Source: Crambe crambe (Eukaryota > Porifera > Demospongiae > Poecilosclerida > Crambeidae). From it: DNA of 64,000 nt. Shown piece after piece: positions 31,301-43,800 of this stretch. A model generated the notes under the pieces. The model saw nothing but the letters and a program-made list of their open reading frames with translations, was not told the origin of the DNA and searched no databases. Both the position numbers and the translations under genes were made by a program. Where the stretch lies: positions 186,001 to 250,000 of the forward strand of contig OZ004597.1 in the NCBI GenBank assembly GCA_963924555.1, written 5' to 3'. Within the stretch, counting starts at the first letter, position 1. Each line of letters begins with the position of its first letter.

Positions 31301-33619
31301 TAAGAGCCAGTGCTCACATCCTCTTCCCAGCATGATTAACATATCTCGTGTTTCCCTTATTTTCATACAACTTGATACCTCTGAATTAATGGATGCACAC
31401 ACACACACACTTGATAGGTGGAGACTATTGGCGATGCTTACATGGTTGTCGGTGGACTGCCAGAGAAAAACACCATCCATGCCGAGTGTGTTGCTAACCA
31501 AGCCCTGGACATGATGCATTATTGCAAGGAGGTCTTCCGTCCTGACAGTAACATGCCTATCACGGTGAGTCCTATCCCCTCCCCCCTCCCGCGTTGTCTC
31601 AGTCCTAAAGTTTTGTATTTTGACACCACCACCATAACTGAGGCTTCATCCTAATATCTGTTTGTGGCATAAGTTTGTACACGATGGGTATAATTTGTGG
31701 ATTCCTTGGTGATTGCTATGGCTTTGATTAGGTTCAGTTGGGTTGGTGGCTATGTGAGGCCCTAGGGTATCCGGTACTGGAGGCAGACAGCCCTATTATA
31801 GCACAGTTAAGGGCCAGGCTATTAGTATAATCACAACAATTTTTGATTCTACTTTTCCCTAATAATTGCTTGGGAATGAATAGTCTGACCTCGTCATTTA
31901 CAAAGACTCATCAGGAAATATGTATCCTGTATCACTATGTGCATGTGGCAACTTACACAATCACATTCCTGTATCTATGTGCTTAATTAACACATCTTAC
32001 AAACACAGGAGATGTCATTTCCTGCCATGAAATGAGGTCATATTCGTTGGCTTTATGTTGTTGTTTACAGATGCGTATTGGGATTCACAGTGGGCCTGTG
32101 GTAGCAGGTGTGGTGGGTCGACGCATGCCTCGCTACTGCCTCTTTGGGAACACTGTGAATGTGGCAAGTCGAACTGAAAGTAATGGCACTCCAGGGAAAA
32201 TACAAGTCACAGATTACACATACAGGTAAGTACACCTAATCTACACTAATCTACATTAATGGTCCACTCTACCCTTCTCTTGCACTTCCACGATCTCCCT
32301 CCCCTTCCCTCCACCCTCCTTATTCTAGTTTGCTGAAGGACAAACCTAACTTCAAATTTGAGTTTCGTGGAGAGATTGAGTTCAAGAATGTTCCCGAGCC
32401 AGTCAAGTGTTACTACCTGCTTGAAAACACTGAGAAAGAAGAGTACACACCACTTGTACTCACTGAAGAATCAGACTTTAAGTTCATCCTTCCCCGAACT
32501 CCTGCCACACCCCCTGGAACCCCCCATGAACCCCACCTCAACCCTCATTTATCATTTTCATCACATGTACACAGCAGCATGTCAGACCTCATTGCCAGCT
32601 CGGAAGGGGGTGGCTGTCCCTTTGGGGGAAGCAGTAGCAGTAATGAAGATCACATACCATCTTTCCCTCTGCCCGATTTCAATGTTATCAAGCCGACACC
32701 CAAGTCCACACCTAACCCCTCCCCTCATCCTTCTCCTCCGAGGAAACTGAGTGAAGAGGAGTATCCGCAATCCCTCATCCAAATCATCACATCAAACTAC
32801 ACTCCCCCTGTCAGCCCCTCCAATCAAAGTGGTCATTCTAGTCCCGAGTTGGATGGAACGGAGTGTTCTGTTGCTCCTCTCTCAGTCCCTCCTCCTGCTG
32901 TCATGCCACTTATTGAGTCCTCCTCTGAAGACACTATGTCCAGTCCACAGCACCAATCCTACGACCTGAACCACTCACAACACTCCACCTCACCCTTCAT
33001 GGCCACCATGAGAAATCATTCCATGAGTCCCCTCAAGGAGGACCTGGACGAGGAAGAAAATGTCCCGTACTCATCACTCACCAATTTAGATGAAGGGATC
33101 GAGATCCAACGGAAGATATCGGATGTATCCAATTACAGCATGGAGAGTAACGGGGGTTTGACCATGGGACAACTGCCTGGTGACACCAAGACTTCTGTCA
33201 GAAGAATATCAGATACCTCCAACCACAGTGGAGAAGAAAGTGGAATCGAAAGCACCACCAGTAAAATCTCTGATGCCTCCAAGGATGGTCTTCCTGTTGA
33301 TCGAGAATCATCCAAAAATGAGATGAATGCAGACAGTTCCAAGGGCTCTGTGAGTTTTGATGATGAGCGGAGACTGTCTAATTCCAGCAGTGGCAGTATA
33401 GCTGAAGAGGAACTGGCTAGCATACGTCTGACACGAGCTGGGTCTGTCCACAATACCATCAAGAGGTATGATTCAATGACAAGACAGAGGAAAACAGGGT
33501 TGCCAATGGTGATCCCAAACAAAACTTTATCTTCTTCCCCTCCTCACAATGGGGAACCACCAAAGAAAGAGGGACATTGGAATCACACACAGCAAACAAT
33601 CTCTCCTTCTCACTCATAG
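26871..33619 (+). CDS. GUCY1B: Soluble guanylate cyclase beta-type subunit with long C-terminal tail
   Basis: Seven coding exons (26871-26873, 27539-27612, 28019-28125, 28431-29650, 31418-31564, 32071-32225, 32329-33619) total 2,997 nt, about 998 residues; beta1 is about 619. The first coding exon is just ATG; spliced to the next it gives [12 protein letters not shown], the family N-terminus. The heme-binding H-NOX domain keeps the proximal His ([13 protein letters not shown]) and the Y-x-S-x-R heme clamp (HYYSDR), with no Tyr after the clamp Arg. The middle domain ([15 protein letters not shown]) and a helical linker follow. The cyclase domain has both metal Asp residues ([21 protein letters not shown]) and the guanine-selecting Glu and Cys with transition-state Asn/Arg ([20 protein letters not shown]). 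Beta1 lacks the first Asp, so this subunit resembles beta2 or atypical cyclases. The last ~390 residues are Ser/Pro-rich. Converts GTP to cGMP; NO response is inferred. Confidence 0.92.
28346..28371. repeat. Poly-C run, 26 bp
   Basis: Uninterrupted C homopolymer in the third intron of the guanylate cyclase gene, upstream of the acceptor at 28430. Its length is likely to vary and to be error-prone. Confidence 0.9.
29891..30020. repeat. Minisatellite, unit about 28 bp
   Basis: Repeats of CCACCCATGCATTTATGCAT followed by CACTGCTTC, four to five imperfect copies, one interrupted by an insertion near 29965-29990. Confidence 0.8.
31166..31234. repeat. Minisatellite, 23-bp unit, three copies
   Basis: ACACCCAACTACAAAATACT plus CAC is repeated three times perfectly, flanked by (CA)n. 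Confidence 0.9.
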
Positions 33620-33796
33620 CAAAATGGACAGACAAACAATTCACTTCTTTTTTTATTATTTCTTTTCCCGTTTGTGTATAATGATATACTTTTGTGGCCT
33701 CTTGTCTGTCTATACAGTTAACCCATTATCGGTTATATGAAATTGAGTTTTGTAATGCAGCAAACTTGAGATGTTCCCCTCTAAGTACATGAGTGG

Positions 33797-35614
33797 TCAG
33801 AACAGGAGTGGTTTATCCAGCTTGTCTCTGCAATTAATTACAGAGGTCATATCACATGATGTAATGATTATGTGAAAACCAAACCTAAAGCTGTGTTTTC
33901 TCTCCATCCAATATTCCTGCAGAGGTTGAAAGTCTAGACTAGCTAGTTCCTCCATTAATGCACCCCATCCTTGTTGGGAGAGGGTGTGGCTATGTAGGAT
34001 TTTCAACTTCTCTTGAAGTAAATGTCCGAACTCCACCACCTCTTGTGCCAAAATCAGCTCTAATCTCAGTTCACAATTGGTCTTCTCTGTGAGTCTGTCG
34101 GGCATGACATGAACCCATCGCTGCCTTTCCTCTAATTCCTTTGACTCAATCTGAAGATGTGCAATTGCTGTGTTACCACCTCCACTTAAAAAAGTCCACA
34201 ACTCACAAGAGTAGGGAGTTGAAGGATGTGGTGTAGTGCTGTGGTGGAAGGGTCCCGGCTTCTCTGCAGTTGTGTGATGGAGTCGACCTGCCTCAGCAAG
34301 TCTCTCACCAGTGCATGTATCTTGCCCAGCTCTGCCGCCAGTGCCAGAGCCAGCTCAGCAGCTTCCTGGTGTTCATCCTTCTCCCCCAACTCCTCAGCTC
34401 TGGCACTCTGCAGAATGGCGGTCAGACTCTCCAGTCGCTTCCTTGAGCCATTAAGGTGTCCATCAAGTGCATCCACCTCTTCATTCAAAACCATAATGTC
34501 TTCAATTAAGTCAGCTGCCTGAGCTGGGGACTCCTCCACCTCCTCCTCCTCTTCATTCAAATCTTGTGATTTGTCAAGTGTTGGCAGGATGCTCAGCTGT
34601 TGATTCTTCTCCAAAACAAGCTGTCGCTTTTTGTCCAGCTCTCCCTCCTCAACCTGCAAAATGAGTTGACTCTCTTGATCAGGTTATGGGGAATATCCCT
34701 GGCCTTGATCAGGTTAGGGAATATGGGCTCATGGAGATATTTCTGACCTTGATTTTTTCTCTTTGTGATTTCAGAAAGTCTCTGAGTTGCTGAAGTAAGC
34801 GTTGTTGTCTGCTTCCCCTGGGGCAGTCCCAGTGAGTTGTCTGTGTGTGATGGCTACAATCCACAATATACACACGATGTCATCAGAAATCATCTTACAT
34901 GACAGCTAATAGTGACTCACTTCACATAGTAAATATCTCCCTGGGGATCCAAAAATCGCTCCCATCCTGGGGGAAGGGTATTCCACTCAAACTTGTCCAG
35001 AGGAACAGGTTGCCTTTGCCGTGGATCTGCCCACGTAGTCACACATGTATAATGACTGCAACCAAAAGTGGAAAATGTACTTAGCTAACTAGATCAATAT
35101 TTCTAAGCTGTTACTTTTCGTAGTATGCACGTCCTGTTCTTTGGTCTAATTTTTTAGTCCAGCCTTCGGGAAGGGGTGTGGCTGGGCTTGGAGGGAAACC
35201 CTTTGTCTCCTGTGTGTTACTCTTGAAAGATGGTGCAGTTCTTCCGAAACTAGGGGCATGTGATGTGCTTGTGAATACGTCTTCCAAGATAGGGTTGGGG
35301 CGAACCAGCAATACCACATGTGAGCCTGCTCCTTTTAGCTTCTGGACCACCTGTGCGTGAGATAATCCCTGCAATGAGTGGCCATTGACAGCAAGAATCT
35401 CATCCCCCAAATGCAGACACTTGGCTAGAGCACACAGAGAGACATAATCCACAAGAATGAGCCACTCCCCCATTTAGTTACTTGCTGCTCCTCCCTCTTT
35501 GATCCAGGAGACCACCACTCCAATACCGTGCTCCTTCCCACCTTTAATGCTGAAGTCTAGTCCACTTTTCCTCCGTTGCAGACTAACACTCGTAGTTCCT
35601 CTGGCACTCAGCAT
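33797..35614 (-). CDS. PDZ-WW-WW coiled-coil protein, with an apparent frameshift
   Basis: The gene begins at ATG 35612-35614. The first exon (35482-35614) and the second (from 35424) form a PDZ domain (SGLDFSIKGGKEHGIGVVVS, CLHLGDEILAVNGHSLQG, KLKGAGSHVVLLVRPN). Two WW domains follow (LPEGWTKKLDQRTGRAYYE with TTWADPRQ; LPPGWERFLDPQGDIYYV with TTHWDCPR), then Glu-rich coiled coils. PDZ domains bind C-terminal peptides and WW domains bind Pro-rich ligands, so this is an adaptor. PDZ, WW and coiled coil also occur in STXBP4, but the order here (PDZ first, tandem WW, coil last) differs and I do not assign that name. Near 34186-34201 the frame closes in a run of six T while a second helical open frame continues to a stop at 33797-33799; see findings. 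If the break is real, the protein ends at 34186. Confidence 0.75.
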
Positions 35615-35729
35615 TCTGGATACCTACCGTGGAGCCAGCCCTTTCACCTTTGACCCCTTCGGGGTAAAAGGGGCGGGGTTCATTCTATTTATGCGTATTA
35701 GAGGAGAGCGGGAAGTACAAAAATTCAAG
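35615..35729. promoter_or_regulatory. Divergent promoter region, PDZ-WW gene / CEP44
   Basis: This 115-bp interval contains a GC box (GGGGCGGGG, about 35670-35678) of the Sp1/KLF type and a small hairpin ACCCCTTCGGGGT just before it. Confidence 0.5.
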
Positions 35730-37609
35730 ATGGCTTTGGAGCCCCAGAGAGGTACTACTGGAGACATGAAGAATAACGTGCTTAAGCTACTGAGGGAGAT
35801 AAAGAGAATGAAACTCCAAATTGAACCTGACACACAAGGGTAAGTGGGCTTGTCCCCAGACCTTTCACCCATATCCATATCCTTACTTGCCTCATAGTTG
35901 GATTTCTGGGGAACCTGCTTCATTTTTACCAGTGCTGCATTCAGCACTCATGCACTACTCGCTGCCTCTGGCCAACTGGCTGATGAGTCAAGGTTATGAC
36001 CTCTATGGCAAGTCTGACCTTCGATTCCTTGGAGGGATGTATCTAATTTTGAGGGACGTGTTCAACTACCGCCCAAAACTGAGCAAGCAGCAGTTTCTAA
36101 CTACAGGGTTTGCTGAAAGGAAGGTTATTCTCACTTATGACCTCCTCCTCTTATGCCAAGCCAAGAACTTGCAGCTCACTGCCAAAGGAAAGAGAAGGTT
36201 GCTATGACTTTTATTAGTGTATCACTTGGCTCAGTATTTTTTTTCCCTGCAGACTGCTATCAGTGTTACATAAGAGAAGCAAGTATACTGCTCCAGAAGT
36301 ACTGACAATCAGACAAGGACCAGGAGTGGGCTCTGTTTGGAGTGAGCAGGTTGCAGTCCATGGTAATCTCTACTTTTAATTAGCACCCACCTCCTAAATT
36401 TTAATTAAATTATTATTGAACTGTAGTGGAAAGACCATATGGTGACCAAACACCATCACCTTTGCTAGGGATACAGAAGTTCCCTGTCACGCACTACCAA
36501 CCAGCCCCACCCATCCCTTACATCATCAAGGAAGCTGGTGTCCTGGAATCGGAATTAGATGTGACGCTAACACCCACATCCACAGCTACTCGTCCACAGC
36601 AGACTACTCCACCTCCCTCCTCACCACTTCCTCCTCCACTCCCTTATGCTTCACCTTCTTCACTTCAGTCATTGGAGAAACTGCCTGAACCACTAAGCAA
36701 GGGAGCTACCCATACAAATGAGGACCCTTTACCTGTTATGAAGGATCCCAGGAAACGGGATGATGACTTGGAGTCCTGGAAGAGCCTCCCATTGCTCCAA
36801 TCCCACGAACAGGAGGTGGACCAGGAAGAGGTGGGGAGGGGGAGGGGGGCAGGAAACCAGTCACCCCTCTTCAAGCAGCTATCTGCTCAAGTCGAACAAC
36901 TAACTTGCTTGGTAGAGAAGATGTCAGCTCGCTTTGTTCTTGTGGAGACCCAGTTGATGCTTGCAGAAGCAAACAGAACAGAGATAAGTCAAATTAAATC
37001 TAGTCACGAGCCAAGAGATGGGTGCTATGACAAGACACCATCTCATGACCAACCACATGCACCAGTCAATACCAGGAAACCACCTCTACAACATGTCACC
37101 ACTACCCCAACCAAACCACCCCTACAGCACCACCTCCAGCCACCAATCACCACCCCACCAAAGCCACCCCTACAGCACCCTGCTATACATCTCCAACCAG
37201 CTATCACTCCGGAGCTACAACCCACCCCACACTCTGCATCCCTAAGCACAAATTTGTCAAGGTCAGAGAGCAGGGACCATGCCACCAGATGCACTTCTCC
37301 CAGTTGGAAATACTCCATACTAACCACACCCACCACCCCTGTGAGTCCTTGACGTCAGAATAGTCATGTGGTGACAACATAGTGTCCAGGATGTTATTCA
37401 GGACTAGGTTGAATCATTACAGAATCACTTCCTGGATACTATTGATGTTGACTACAAAATGTGGTCAGACTATTGAGATAAATTACAGTTGTTCTTCACA
37501 GGAAGAAACGGAACAGTTGATCAAGAACCTGAGGAGTCGTGCGCACAAGACACGCTTGTTCCTTCAAGAAGTCACCTCCAGACATTCTAGAGATTGTCAG
37601 TGGCAATAA
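35730..37609 (+). CDS. CEP44: Centrosomal protein 44
   Basis: Five exons (35730-35839, 35898-36197, 36253-36362, 36427-37340, 37502-37609) give 1,542 nt, about 513 residues (human about 390). The N-terminal CEP44 domain matches over residues about 15-125: DLRFLGGMYLILRDVFNYRP with KLSKQQFLTTGFAERKV corresponds to the conserved human block. A Pro/Ser/Thr-rich middle, a short coiled coil (LSAQVEQLTCLVEKMSARF) and a Pro/His/Gln-rich segment follow, and the last exon encodes a helix (EETEQLIKNLRSRAHKT). The family protein acts at the centriole lumen in centriole-to-centrosome conversion. Alternative starts are an upstream in-frame ATG at 35691, or a later one at 35766. The start codon lies in CAAGATGGC, resembling a TISU element. 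The frame runs on to a stop at 37352 if the last intron is retained. Confidence 0.88.
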
Positions 37610-37824
37610 ATTAATAATGATCTTGATAATAATAATAATAATAATGAGTGCTGATACACACATTTCACGCATGCAGCAGTTCAGTGCTGTCAAATGCACG
37701 CATACACACACAGTTGAATTCAAGTTGTAAAAAGAGAAAGAGAAGAATATGTCTGGACACTGGCAGGTGGTAGACCAACAGGCCTATGGGGACACACAGT
37801 TACAGAAAGCAGGCACTATGCACA

Positions 37825-40800
37825 CTAGATGATAGTGCCTGTGTCTTTGCCATGCAAATGACTGCTGTCCAAAGAGTAGCCTGAGGGCGATGATGTAATG
37901 TTTGTGCTTGATTCAGTGGGGGTGTGGTCTGATGAGAGGTTATCTAGCTGTGTGTCCGACTGGCATTGGTGCTTGCTATCATCCTTGTAACTCAGGATTG
38001 GTGAACGTTGGTGAGAGTATTTGCCCACATTGGCCAGTGTAGATGTCAATGGAGGCTGTGTTTTATGCTTCGATCGTTTCTTTGCCTGCTTGGAGGACTG
38101 CTGCTTTGGCTGTGTGGGTTGAGAAGGAAGAGTCATTGCACTCTTGGGCATGTGTTGATCTGGTAAAGTTTGTTTGCCTGTCCTCTCTGAAGTGCTTAAG
38201 ACGGGAAGGGATGATGCCCCCACTTTGCTCAGTTGAGCTTTCCTATCGATGTGCATTTGTAGTGGAACATCTGAACTGCTGCCACCGGGTGACTCTGTTG
38301 TCTGTTCAGGGCCAGGCACTGGACTGCCTGTACTTGTGTTGCTGGCTTCACTAGACATCCGAATGTGGTTGCAAGGGATGAAGTTAGTCTCCCCACAGAA
38401 CAAGCCACTCTGGTGCACTCCCTCACTGGAATTGGTGGGGGAGGAGTTATTAGAGAAGGCTGAATCCATGCTGTCAAACACTTGGTGTCTCTTTCTGTTG
38501 AGAGTAGATGGCTCAGAGTAAGCAGAGTCTGATTGGACAGGTGAGACCACGGCCTCAGAACCACCCATGGCAGAGTCATTACTTGAATAGTGTCTGTGAT
38601 GGTTAGGATTGGCCAAGTCTTCTGTGATATCTTCCAGATTTCTGATGGCCTCGTCCAAGACTTTCTGAGTGTCTGAGAGACTGTGTGTTCTCTGCCACAT
38701 GTATTCCTGCTCAAGGAGTTCCTGCTCCAAAGTCATGGAAGTCTCCACACTCGTATGCGAAATCTTTCTCAGCGCTTCAGTGCTCCGTGAACGAGACACT
38801 AACCCTCTAGTTGGAGACTCATCATCCAGATACAACCTATATCATATAACAAGGATGAGATGAGAAAAAGGTTATTCATATCTCCTTACCTTTGTTCATA
38901 ACAACGTCTCTTGAGGAGGAGATCTAGAGCAGTAGGGTCAGAGGTCATGAGGGGCCGCAGGCTCATATCATACAGCTGTGCAGGAATCTGGATGAGGTGT
39001 ACACAATATCGTCATGGGCTTGAATTATCATAACAGTCAGTTTACATAATAAAGTGCGTGGGGGAAAGACTAGGTATCTAACTCCATTATCATGACTTTT
39101 TGCTCAAATAATCCCTCTTAATGATTGGGAATGGATTCACTATAAGGACGACAAAAATCAACCACCACTCACTACAAATATGGAGAGATGCATTCTTATG
39201 AGGTCCTCCATGACTTTACAGACGTTACTGAGCTCATCGGGGTCTTGCTTCTGTACTTGATAGTCTGTTGTCTTGACCGACTTGCGCTAAAAGTAGGCAA
39301 ACAGAAAAAGCTTTTATTTGGTTGAAGGAGGTCACAATTAGACATGATAAGGGTCATATTATGACAACACTCACTTCCCAATCACAACTTTTACTCCACT
39401 GTTGTTGCAATTACAGCCCAAGAATGTCTAAAATTATTCCCCAACCATGGCCCTGGCCTCCTGCTGCATGCTCACCTTGATTTCCTTGTGGAGAATGTTT
39501 GGCCCCACAATCATGGCAAGATTCTGTTCTGTCATTCGGTTCCCCACTTCCTACAAGAAAGAGTAAGGGATTAATTCATTTAAATACACAAGCAACTGTT
39601 CACTTCACAGCTGTGGAATGTTCTAATCTACACTTTTCTAGTTACATTGTCCCAAAACAAGCTCTAACTAAGACTCTCACGCACCAACACACAAAAGATA
39701 AATCTCTCTCTCTCTCTCTCTCTCTCATGAAGGTAAACAGGGTGGTCTTCAAGTGGTTATTATAAGCAGACCATTATCTCTGCTCCATTCCACAATGGCA
39801 GCTGGTAACAAGGTGGGTCACACTTGCTTGGATAGGCTCATTGGGCATGCTGGAACACATTGCTAACTATAACTAGGTGCTGAATTAATTAATAGGAACA
39901 CCCCCTCAATGTGAGGCCATATACAACACAGTACATGAACCAGGTGACACGTAACAAAGTGCAAAGACGCAGACTCGGTTCTTGATTCGAAGGGATGAAA
40001 AGCATTGCTTGGGAATGAAGACTTATAACATTAGTTCAGTTTACAAGTACACCTCACCCCCTCACAAAAGCCCAGGGACAAGAATGAGACTATGTGAGTT
40101 GTTTTATTATGTATCCATTTCCTTGATGAACACAAGCGTACGTGTTTATAATAGCAAGTAAGCTTGCTTGCTTCACCAAAGGAGGCCAGTGCAGTGTGTA
40201 CAGGTGTCACTAGGTAAGGTTTCAATTTGCCGGTGTAGACTTCACCAATAACAATAACACTTGGTCGTCATTGCCAGGAAAATATTTGATCCCTTGGATG
40301 AATATTGTCAACTTGTGGGTAAGGAGTTCAGTTCCACCTCATGAATATTATTAACTGCTAGTTACCTCAATGTCATCAACAGTCACCTATGCACACACCC
40401 CCTTTCCACACTTTACATATGCAACTAACCAATCAAATCACATTGTACACATGAGGAGACTGACCTCTGTCCCGTCAATGAGAATGATTCCATCAGAGTG
40501 GAGGGCAACACGAGAGAGAAACTGAAGCAACTCCTGGAGGGTGTCGCGGTTGGCAGGGGGTAATAACAGACATAGCAGCCGCAGGGCATCTCGACGTTGT
40601 GCTGAGCTACTCAATTCTGAGGAGAGAGAAGAGAGAGCAGAGATCAAGACAAAGTCCCTGTCCACAACAAACGACAGGTATGTAGCATTGATAAGGTTTG
40701 TGTAACCACAACTGAGGCCAGAGCACAGTGTGAATCCCAGAGACTCAATGTCTTGCTACTGAACCACAAGAGACCAACAAACGGCAACAAGTAAGAATTT

Positions 40801-43800
40801 ACAGTGGACGTCATGTGGATGTGTGCGGGCAGTGAGGCAGATGGCCTCACTCCACTAGCATGTATTGTGCAAGATCACTACATAGGGTCTCATTGTACAA
40901 TGTAAATTGTACTAGTCTACCACCAGTTACTTAGCAACCACAATGATCACAGGAATTCACTCACTTCTTGTAGCCAGGAAGGGCCCAAACAGCTCCAGAG
41001 TCATGAGCGGTTCAGGCAGACTTCTGAAGAACTCCTTGAGGAGACATGCCACATCATGAGGGTTCATATCATCTGTCAACTCCACGTCTTGACCAGAGTC
41101 AAATTTCTCTCGAATCTGATAAGAGAAATTTACATATGGAAGTATGCATATGATAACACAGATTAAATGTTCCTCCATAGAACACCCAAACAACTTTAGC
41201 TTCCTTGTGGTTCACATCACCCCTGCCCACTCACTACTAGCACGTTCTAGAACTACTTCCTACACACACACACACATCACTCACACTTTCTGTACCCAAC
41301 CAAAATAGAACCTTACACGCTTGGCTCCAGGTCAACCAACTCTCTTTACCTACCACCTGCTCCAAACTAAAATTTACACAAACATGTGTTTAATAACTGC
41401 ATGCACACTGTTCACTGCACACCACTCCATTGCTTCATTAACACTCAATATGTGAATAATAGACCGAGTTGATGATGACATGTGGACTAGAGGAAACCAA
41501 ATAGACCGATGACATGTGGACTCTCTTTCACACTAGAGGAAACCAAAGGAATCTTTACCAGAACCACAGCAGGACTCTTTCACAAAGACAGTACACCAAA
41601 AACGGGCTCTGGATTACAACTCTGGAGTGATATTGAATTCCACTGTGGTCTGGTCAGTCCAGATAAGGCACTATTAGTAAGTAGTACTTGTACTATGCAA
41701 ATCCATAAACATTGGCCTGCCTTACAGATGTCGTCTCACTGACTCTACATGGAGATGCTTCCTCTTGATAGAACCAAGCTGGCTGGATACAGGGTTACCA
41801 CCTAAAGGTGGAGACAGCCTCCTATTATTGTAAGAGCAGTGAACTGTAGCTAAAACAAATGTTCTTGCACAGGTAAGTGGGTGGCGTTCCAATCAAGGCT
41901 GCATCAAATCTGAGCATACCAAAGCATTCCAGTGAATAGGAGGTGCCTTCACATTCATGTTCTGTTGGGTTTAGACCATAGGTGGGCAATTTAAGTAAGC
42001 ATAGCGACGCCAACGCCAAACTCAGGGAGTTATTTATTGTAGTGAAGAGTAGAGTACATTGAAGCACTAACACGACACAAAAGGATACAGGAACACACTC
42101 CATGCAAAAGTGGACACGAGAGAAATTGCTGTGTGTAGTGTCACATTCACACTGAAAGATAACCTCGATAGAGCAGCCATTTAAGTACCTCCATCGTGAC
42201 ACTCATGACACGAGGGTGTGCCCCTGAAGGTAAACACTCTGCTTTCATTACCCCTCAACTTCAACATTCCTCTAGTGTTCAATTAATTAACCCTTCACAT
42301 CCAATATCACCACCAAATGTTACGTCTTCTTCAATACTCATAGTAAACATTTCTACAAGCTCTTTCGTAATTGAGATGCCATATAAACTCTGTTCCGTCA
42401 CATTATAGGGGAACTGTTAACTGGCTAAGGCTTATACCATGTTCTCCCCATGGGGTGGGAAAAATTCATTCCACAAATGCCCCTTTGATGTGGTTAACAG
42501 AATAACAGTAGCAATTAGCACACTCTGTGCCAAATTCCTGGGGGAGAACACTACATTAGCATGCAAGCGTGCATGGTGCCTCCCTCACCTCATTGATCCT
42601 GGACTTGGCACCAGGAATACGAAATAGGCCCTCAGTCTTGACTCCCTTGGTGTCCAAGTAGTTGATGGCCTTGGTGACAATGTTAGGTACCTGTGGTTCT
42701 GCACGACAGAGAGACATCCGTCGCTTGGTTTTGGGAGAGTAATAAGAAGGGCTTATGCTGAGGGCCTCTAGGAGTGTAGTGGTTGGAATTTCACTTTCAA
42801 TAAAGGATGCCTCAGAACTAGTGAGGCTGGTGGGAGAGGTGGACGTCATATTACGTTGAATGGTGCCAGTAGGAGTGCTGGGAACAGGAGTATTCACTCC
42901 GGACTTGCTGGGCTGGTCTTGAGAAATTATTTGATTGAGGGGCTGACCAAAGACACTGCTATTTACCAAGGAGCCTTGCAAACCATCCACTGCATACAGC
43001 ATGTGGAAAAGAAGTACTTAATTCTCTTCTGTGAGCTATTTAACTTGGTCACTCACCCACTCTCTCATTTCCATTAACTTTTCTCTGTTTGAAAGAGTTG
43101 AAGGAGAGACGTTGTAAAACATTGCGAGAACCTGCACAGGAGTTAAGCAAAAGCAACAGGACCATGTGACTCATGTTAGACACACATGACTATAAGCAAA
43201 CAAGCACCTCTCAGGAGGCCATGGGAAACAGGAATGTCCATCCCTTGCAGTGTAGTGATGGCCAGTCTCTGGAGGGCTTGCATCTCTACTTTAGATAATT
43301 CATTCACTGACACATCTGGGAGTGTGATCTGACGTCCTGAGTCTGATTCCCATTCCTGACGACCCTGCATGGGAGAATGAAAGGAGCAGAAAGTTCAAAA
43401 GCAGTCAAATATGCAATTGTTTGGTGATCTCTCTTCACACAGCCCAAACAGAATCTAATGACACCATGTGTTGATGGGACAGCAAAGAAACTATAAAGTA
43501 TGATTCAATCCGGGTCAATTTTAACACACAAATGCTCTCACATGTGACATTTTCCTCATTGCAACGTTGCAAAGCATTAATCATTACACATTGAAAGTAA
43601 AATCATGGATTTGTCATCTTTAAAGATAACACTTTTCCAAGTCACGAGTCACTTGTGGAGCAAGATGTTACATGCTATTATATTGGAGGCAGGAGGTACT
43701 ACAAGCAGAGGGGGAAGGATAATGAATGCAAAGATGCTCCAACACAAATTACTGGCTAATTAAGAAGCACTTGTAGCCTAACACAATGAACATGCTTTCT

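Larger units (their letters stand above)
29651..31417 (+). other. Large intron of guanylate cyclase gene with tandem repeats
   Basis: At about 1.77 kb this is one of the larger introns in the window, splitting the cyclase domain between VYK and VETIGDAY. It contains two minisatellites (29891-30020 and 31166-31234), a duplicated segment near 30986-31040 (GAGTTCYGAGTCCCACCATG) and a (CCTA)n/(GGCCT)n patch near 30780-30812. An open frame of about 116 codons on the minus strand (30417-30767) has no recognisable similarity. Confidence 0.6.

Noticed and set aside
34180..34201. 22-nt GT-AG intron in the PDZ-WW gene
   Set aside because: Too short for splicing, and joining these sites gives a stop three codons later instead of entering the downstream frame.
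33797..35614. Naming the PDZ-WW gene STXBP4 or MAGI
   Set aside because: STXBP4 has one C-terminal WW after the coil and MAGI proteins have a guanylate kinase domain and several PDZ domains; the order here fits neither.
41825..42202. Open frame of 125 codons in an ARHGAP6-like intron, same strand as the gene
   Set aside because: Cys-rich but without recognisable similarity, and it does not join in frame with the conserved RhoGAP exons.
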